From Ignavibacteria bacterium RIFCSPLOWO2_12_FULL_56_21 (GTDB taxonomy: Bacteria > Bacteroidota > Ignavibacteria > UBA10030), in the NCBI GenBank assembly GCA_001802945.1, contig MHAK01000114.1, forward strand, positions 1 through 45,088: a stretch of 45,088 nt of DNA, read 5' to 3'. This document shows, piece by piece, positions 42,042 to 45,088 of the stretch. The translations under genes and the position numbers were made by a program. Under the pieces are notes generated by a model that did no database searches, was not told the origin of the DNA, and was given only the letters and a program-made list of their open reading frames with translations. Each line of letters begins with the position of its first letter. Within the stretch, counting starts at the first letter, position 1.

Positions 42042-42156
42042 AGAAAGGACGCAAAGGTTGCAGACTATAGGAGAAAGGACGCAGAGCAACATTATTGATC
42101 GTTGACGACGCAAAATCATTGCGTCCTCTTTCTTCACCTTTGCCTCTTAGCGGTGT
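42042..42156. repeat. Tandem-arm hairpin, GGACGCAAAG unit
   Basis: AAGAAAGGACGCAAAGGTTG and GAGAAAGGACGCAGAGC (42042-42088) face TTGCGTCCTCTTTCTTCACC and TTTGCCTCTTAGCG (42120-42153), with a loop of about 30 bases. It follows the rpoD stop by 15 bases. Composition and unit are shared with the hairpin at 21384. It may serve as the rpoD 3' end. Confidence 0.87.
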
Positions 42157-42264
42157 ATGTCCATACAGTGTAAGTACGGTAGCTCCTTAGATTGACGCAA
42201 CGGACAGCGCTACCCTGAGAATGTGCATGGAAACGGACGTGCAGAGTGGCCCGTGCAGAACAGG

Positions 42265-42289
42265 AAGCCCCGCCGTGCGGGGCTTTTTT
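42265..42289 (+). terminator. Intrinsic-terminator-like hairpin over the NlpC lipoprotein start codon
   Basis: AAGCCCCGC (42265-42273) pairs with GCGGGGCTT (42277-42285) around a CGT loop, followed by T residues to 42289. By sequence this is a textbook Rho-independent terminator. The predicted GTG start (42275-42277) lies at its tip and the GGAAG ribosome-binding site runs into its 5' arm. It may terminate rpoD read-through or control the lipoprotein gene. Confidence 0.8.
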
Positions 42290-42919
42290 GCTCTGGCGGC
42301 TGCGGCGTCTGTCTTGTGGTATACCGGTTGTTCCACGGCATCGCCCCGGTTCGGGTCCTCGTCAAAGCCGACGCGACAGTCGTCCCCCGGCGGCTCCGTC
42401 CCCCGATTCGCATCACGCGAGGCGGAAGAGGAGCGGCGCGAGGATGACAAGCGTCCCGACACGGCTGTCGTCAAGAGCGTCACATCTGGTGTCCGAAGCT
42501 TCAAGACGGAAAAGAATCCCGCGATTCAGCCGCTCGACCAAAGCAAAATGATGCGGGAAATCTCGCGGTACATGGGAGTTCCCTACGCCCTCGGCCGGGC
42601 GGATAAAGACGGAATGGACTGTTCCGGGTACACGATGACCGTGTACAAAAGTTCTGTCGGCAAGTCGCTACCCCGGACAAGCTCGGGACAGGCAAAATTC
42701 GGACGTTCCGTCAAGTTGTCCGACCTTCAGTTTGGCGACCTCCTCTTCTTCAACACCACCGGTGAAGAAGCCTCGCATGTGGGCATTTACATCGGCGACG
42801 ATCTGTTCGCGCATGCCAGCGTCTCGCAGGGCGTGACAATCTCCTCGCTGCAAAGCTCATACTATGAGAAGCGGTACGAAGGCGCGAGACGGATCATTGA
42901 ACAGCCACCCGCGCAGTAA
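42275..42919 (+). CDS. NlpC/P60 lipoprotein, peptidoglycan endopeptidase
   Basis: This is a predicted D,L-endopeptidase of cell-wall peptides. From GTG 42275 the product has 214 residues: a short lipoprotein signal (MRGFFALAAAASVLWYTGC, lipid-accepting Cys19), a Ser/Arg/Glu-rich linker to about 90, and the NlpC/P60 domain with catalytic Cys116 (GMDCSGY), His168 (SHVGIYIG) and His180 (FAHAS). GGAAG lies seven bases before the GTG. A longer frame from ATG 42221 would put 18 charged residues before the signal, so it is less likely. The start codon sits in a terminator hairpin. Confidence 0.9.
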   Translation: MRGFFALAAAASVLWYTGCSTASPRFGSSSKPTRQSSPGGSVPRFASREAEEERREDDKRPDTAVVKSVTSGVRSFKTEKNPAIQPLDQSKMMREISRYMGVPYALGRADKDGMDCSGYTMTVYKSSVGKSLPRTSSGQAKFGRSVKLSDLQFGDLLFFNTTGEEASHVGIYIGDDLFAHASVSQGVTISSLQSSYYEKRYEGARRIIEQPPAQ

Positions 42920-42925
42920 ATGAAA

Positions 42926-43032
42926 GGTCCACGAAGAATCACGAAGGGGTTCTAAGGGCCACGAAGAGGAAATCAATGTATGGTTCTTACACTTCGTGAT
43001 ACTTCATTTCCCTTAGTGGCCCTTCGTGGACG
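42926..43032. repeat. Tandem-arm hairpin, CACGAAG unit
   Basis: GGTCCACGAAGAATCACGAA and GGGCCACGAAGAGGAAAT (42926-42973) face ACTTCGTGATACTTCATTTC and CCTTAGTGGCCCTTCGTGGA (42991-43030), with a loop of about 17 bases. TCTAAGGGCCACGAAG and CCCTTAGTGGCCCTTCGTGG show clear pairing. It lies between the NlpC lipoprotein gene and def. Confidence 0.9.
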
Positions 43033-43104
43033 AAAATTTTTCACCAGGATTTTTGACTTCATTATTGACCTTGCTGCCATGCCTCGAAGCGTGGAATTCT
43101 GACG

Positions 43105-43704
43105 ATGGCAATCCTTCCCATATACCTCTACGGCTCCGACGTCCTTCGCGCAAAAGCAAAGCCCGTCACTGGTGTCGACGATGAGCTCGTGCGTCTGGTC
43201 ATGGACATGTTTGCGACGATGCACGCCGCAAATGGCATCGGTCTTGCCGCAAACCAGGTAGGCGCCACGAAACGCGTGATCGTCATCGACATCTCGGGCG
43301 TAGAAGACGAAGAAGAAAAGGAAGCAGCGTCCCCGGAACCGCTCCACCGGACATCACCGGGCCTCCCCACGGTCCTGACGCTCATCAATCCTGAATTGTT
43401 GGAATCTTCCGGTGCATGGAGAATGGAGGAAGGATGTTTGAGCATTCCAGAAGTTCGCGGTGAAGTTGAGCGGCCGGAGAAGGTACGCTTACGCTTCAAA
43501 GACACGTCGTTCAAGGACGTTGAACTGACGGCCGACGGACTTCTGGCGCGCGTTGTTCAGCATGAAATGGACCATCTGGACGGTGTTTTGTTCATCGACC
43601 ACCTTTCCACCACGGAACGGGCTCTGCTGAGCAAAGGCCTGCGGAAGGCCAAGAAAGGGGAGGTCGAAACGAAGTATCCCATCATGTCTGATCGCACATC
43701 CTAG
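43105..43704 (+). CDS. def: Peptide deformylase
   Basis: Def removes the formyl group from nascent N-terminal methionine. The 199 residues carry the three motifs GIGLAANQVG (44-53), EGCLSIPEV (109-117) and QHEMDHLDGVLFID (152-165); Cys111, His153 and His157 bind the metal and Glu154 is catalytic. An acidic and proline-rich insert lies between motifs 1 and 2 (about 66-88) and is longer than in common type 1 enzymes. fmt follows after nine bases, the usual def-fmt pair. Confidence 0.97.
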   Translation: MAILPIYLYGSDVLRAKAKPVTGVDDELVRLVMDMFATMHAANGIGLAANQVGATKRVIVIDISGVEDEEEKEAASPEPLHRTSPGLPTVLTLINPELLESSGAWRMEEGCLSIPEVRGEVERPEKVRLRFKDTSFKDVELTADGLLARVVQHEMDHLDGVLFIDHLSTTERALLSKGLRKAKKGEVETKYPIMSDRTS

Positions 43705-43713
43705 GACGACTCC

Positions 43714-44643
43714 ATGCGCATCGTCTTCATGGGGACGCCCGACTTTGCGGTCTCCAGTCTGCGCATTCTGCTGGACAATGGTTACGCTGTCGCAGCCGTT
43801 GTGACTGCGCCGGACAAGCCCCGGGGGCGGGGCCAGCAGATCACGTTCACTCCAGTCAAAGATGCCGCGCTTCACGCCTCCATTCCCATCCTCCAACCCA
43901 ACGATCTGCGGGACCCCGCATTCGCCGCTACGATTGCGGACCTTGCACCGGACCTTATCGTTGTCGTCGCTTTTCGAATTCTGCCCCGTGAAGTGTACGC
44001 AATCCCAAGGCTCGGATCGTTCAATCTGCACGCATCCCTGCTCCCGAAATATCGCGGCGCCGCACCGATCCAGTGGGCGATCATCAACGGAGAGAAGGAA
44101 ACAGGCGTGACCACGTTTATGCTGCAGGATACTGTGGACACCGGGTCAGTCATCCTGCAGGCCCGGGTCGTGATCGGTCCGGAAGAGACGGCGGGCGAAC
44201 TTCACGACAAGCTGGCGGAGGTCGGTGCGGAGATCGTGCTGCAGACCGTCCGGTTAATCGGAAGCGGAAAGGCGAAGTCACGGCAACAGGACGATCGGCA
44301 GGCATCTCCCGCCCCAAAGCTGTTCAAGGAAGACGGCCGCATCGATTGGACACAGCCCGCACTCGACGTTCACAACCGAATCCGCGGATTGTCGCCCGTC
44401 CCCGGGGCGTGGACAACTGCGGACACCGCAGTTTTGAAAATCTTCCGGTCGCAGATCGGTGCGGCAACGTCGTCGAACGCACTTCCCGGGACCATCGTTA
44501 GCGTCGATCGAACTTCATGCGAAGTTCAAACCGGATCCGGCACTATTGCACTTCAAGAAGTGATGTTGGAAGGGAGGAAGCGGCTGGGGATCGAAGAATT
44601 CCTGCGCGGTCACAGGTTGGTGGTGGGGAAGAGGTTTGGATGA
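43714..44643 (+). CDS. fmt: Methionyl-tRNA formyltransferase
   Basis: Fmt formylates initiator Met-tRNA using 10-formyl-tetrahydrofolate. The 309 residues have MGTPDFAVSSL at the N-terminus, the catalytic set Asn104, His106 (FNLHASLLPKYRGAAPI) and Asp142 (LQDTVDTG), and the C-terminal tRNA-binding beta barrel after KLFKEDGRIDW. It follows def by nine bases, so the two are co-expressed. A GTGGTTAGTGGTC hairpin follows the stop. Confidence 0.97.
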   Translation: MRIVFMGTPDFAVSSLRILLDNGYAVAAVVTAPDKPRGRGQQITFTPVKDAALHASIPILQPNDLRDPAFAATIADLAPDLIVVVAFRILPREVYAIPRLGSFNLHASLLPKYRGAAPIQWAIINGEKETGVTTFMLQDTVDTGSVILQARVVIGPEETAGELHDKLAEVGAEIVLQTVRLIGSGKAKSRQQDDRQASPAPKLFKEDGRIDWTQPALDVHNRIRGLSPVPGAWTTADTAVLKIFRSQIGAATSSNALPGTIVSVDRTSCEVQTGSGTIALQEVMLEGRKRLGIEEFLRGHRLVVGKRFG

Positions 44644-44644
44644 T

Positions 44645-44763
44645 GGAGTGCTAGTGGTCGGTGGTTAGTGGTCAGGTGCCAGAAGAGAAAGCAGAAGGCA
44701 TGGGGCCGCGAAGGGTGATTCCACGCTGGCCACTAACCACCAACAACTGACCACGGACTCCTC
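44645..44763. repeat. Tandem-arm hairpin, GTGGTTAGTGGTC unit
   Basis: GGAGTGCTAGTGGTCGGTGG and TTAGTGGTCAGGTGCCAG (44645-44682) face CTGGCCACTAACCACCAACA and ACTGACCACGGACTCC (44726-44761). The loop is about 43 bases. It follows fmt and precedes a predicted promoter at 44775. This unit is not seen elsewhere in the window, but the design is the same. Confidence 0.88.
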
Positions 44764-44774
44764 TCATCCATTCA

Positions 44775-44805
44775 TTGCCGCGGCGTCAAAAAAGCCCTAT
44801 ATTGG
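44775..44805 (+). promoter_or_regulatory. Bacteroidetes-type promoter of the last gene
   Basis: TTGCC (44775-44779), an 18-base spacer and TATATTGG (44798-44805). The box differs from TAnnTTTG at one position. The ATG of the last gene is at 44891, 85 bases beyond, and the fmt hairpin ends just before the -33 box, so the two transcripts are separate. Confidence 0.6.
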
Positions 44806-44890
44806 GCCGGTTCCGGGCATCGCTCGAAGTGGAGTGTGAATCCCTTGAACCATTTCCCTGCCACTCGTTTTTCCCAGCATTTCAGCGCCA

Positions 44891-45088
44891 ATGGAATTTG
44901 TGGTTTGGGCCTGCCGGAGCGTGCACATCATGTCCGCGGTGGTTTGGCTCGGAGGTCTCATCTATTTTAACGCCGTCTTGTCGCCGGTGGCAAAGCACGA
45001 AGGTCTGCAACGGCACACCGCGCTTCTTGCCGTTCAGGAGCGGTTCCTCGGATTTGTCTGGTCCACATTGTGGCCGTTGGCGGTGACG
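44891..45088 (+). CDS. Membrane protein, N-terminal part (CopD/DUF4149-like)
   Basis: The open frame from ATG 44891 continues past the window end and gives 66 residues. One transmembrane helix is clear (about 10-28, RSVHIMSAVVWLGGLIYFN) and a second begins near residue 54 (FVWSTLWPLAV). A His in the first helix followed by W-x-G-G is typical of small CopD- or haem-associated integral membrane proteins, but too little is present for a firm family call. An overlapping frame from 44775 is rejected as a shadow. Confidence 0.75.
   Translation, partial: MEFVVWACRSVHIMSAVVWLGGLIYFNAVLSPVAKHEGLQRHTALLAVQERFLGFVWSTLWPLAVT

Noticed and set aside
42221-42274. Upstream ATG start for the NlpC lipoprotein
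   Set aside because: It places 18 charged or polar residues before the signal peptide, while GTG 42275 has a good ribosome-binding site; not fully excluded.
44775-45086. Plus-strand open frame MPRRQKSPIL at the window end
   Set aside because: It overlaps the promoter and a better membrane-protein frame at 44891; Ser/Arg/Pro-rich composition indicates a shadow.

Overview
The window looks like chromosomal, mostly housekeeping DNA from a member of the Fibrobacteres-Chlorobi-Bacteroidetes (FCB) group, most likely a GC-rich Ignavibacteria/Chlorobi-type lineage rather than a classical Bacteroidetes. Three things point there. The primary sigma factor (41172-42026) is the short Bacteroidetes/Chlorobi RpoD without region 1.1. 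Several genes are preceded by TTG-N20-TAnnTT boxes, which resemble the Bacteroidetes -33/-7 promoter. Two sigma-54-type activators and a pair of microcompartment vertex proteins suit Ignavibacteria-like genomes. The assignment is an inference; no rRNA gene is present.

Layout. 1-5348 (minus): ruvC-ruvA-[GxxExxY nuclease-like gene]-ruvB for Holliday-junction processing, then recJ and the RNase P RNA gene rnpB. 5520-7837 (minus): RNase HI-like protein, coiled-coil zinc-ribbon protein and NIF3/YqfO protein. 8164-10790: a divergent signalling cluster with a receiver-DHp protein lacking an ATPase domain, a stand-alone receiver and an NtrC-type activator. 11226-21366 (plus): glutaryl-CoA dehydrogenase, guaB, an M24 peptidase, a GT4 glycosyltransferase overlapping purD, a galE-like epimerase, meaB and a second acyl-CoA dehydrogenase. 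21528-28534 (plus): a membrane/spermidine-synthase/repeat fusion, an acyl-CoA carboxylase carboxyltransferase, an exported unknown protein and a second NtrC-type regulator. 28662-35848 (minus): rlmB, a thioredoxin-fold membrane protein, lgt, an unknown gene, hisS, a PTS EIIA-like gene and a nucleotidyltransferase-phosphomannomutase fusion. 36096-45088 (plus): a GAF-GAF-degenerate-GGDEF membrane protein, a small Cys protein, deoB, an AbrB/PIN pair, two EutN/CcmL genes, rpoD, an NlpC/P60 lipoprotein, def-fmt and the start of a membrane protein.

The most unusual feature is not a gene. At least a dozen intergenic gaps hold the same kind of structure: one arm made of imperfect short tandem units (for example CACGAAG, GCAAAGG, ATGGAGT, GAATAATGAAT, CGCGAATGAACGCGAAT, GTGGTTAGTGGTC), a short spacer, then a reverse-complement arm. 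Unit sequences differ between gaps but some families recur kilobases apart; one 29-base stretch occurs at 11056 and 18100 with a single mismatch. One family brackets the nuclease-like gene inside the ruv cluster. A second notable feature is a strong intrinsic-terminator hairpin lying over the probable start codon of the NlpC lipoprotein gene.

Metabolically, the acyl-CoA dehydrogenases, the carboxylase subunit and MeaB suggest breakdown of branched-chain amino acids, lysine or propionate. Their partner subunits (biotin carboxylase, methylmalonyl-CoA mutase) are not in the window. The rest is core information processing and envelope biogenesis.
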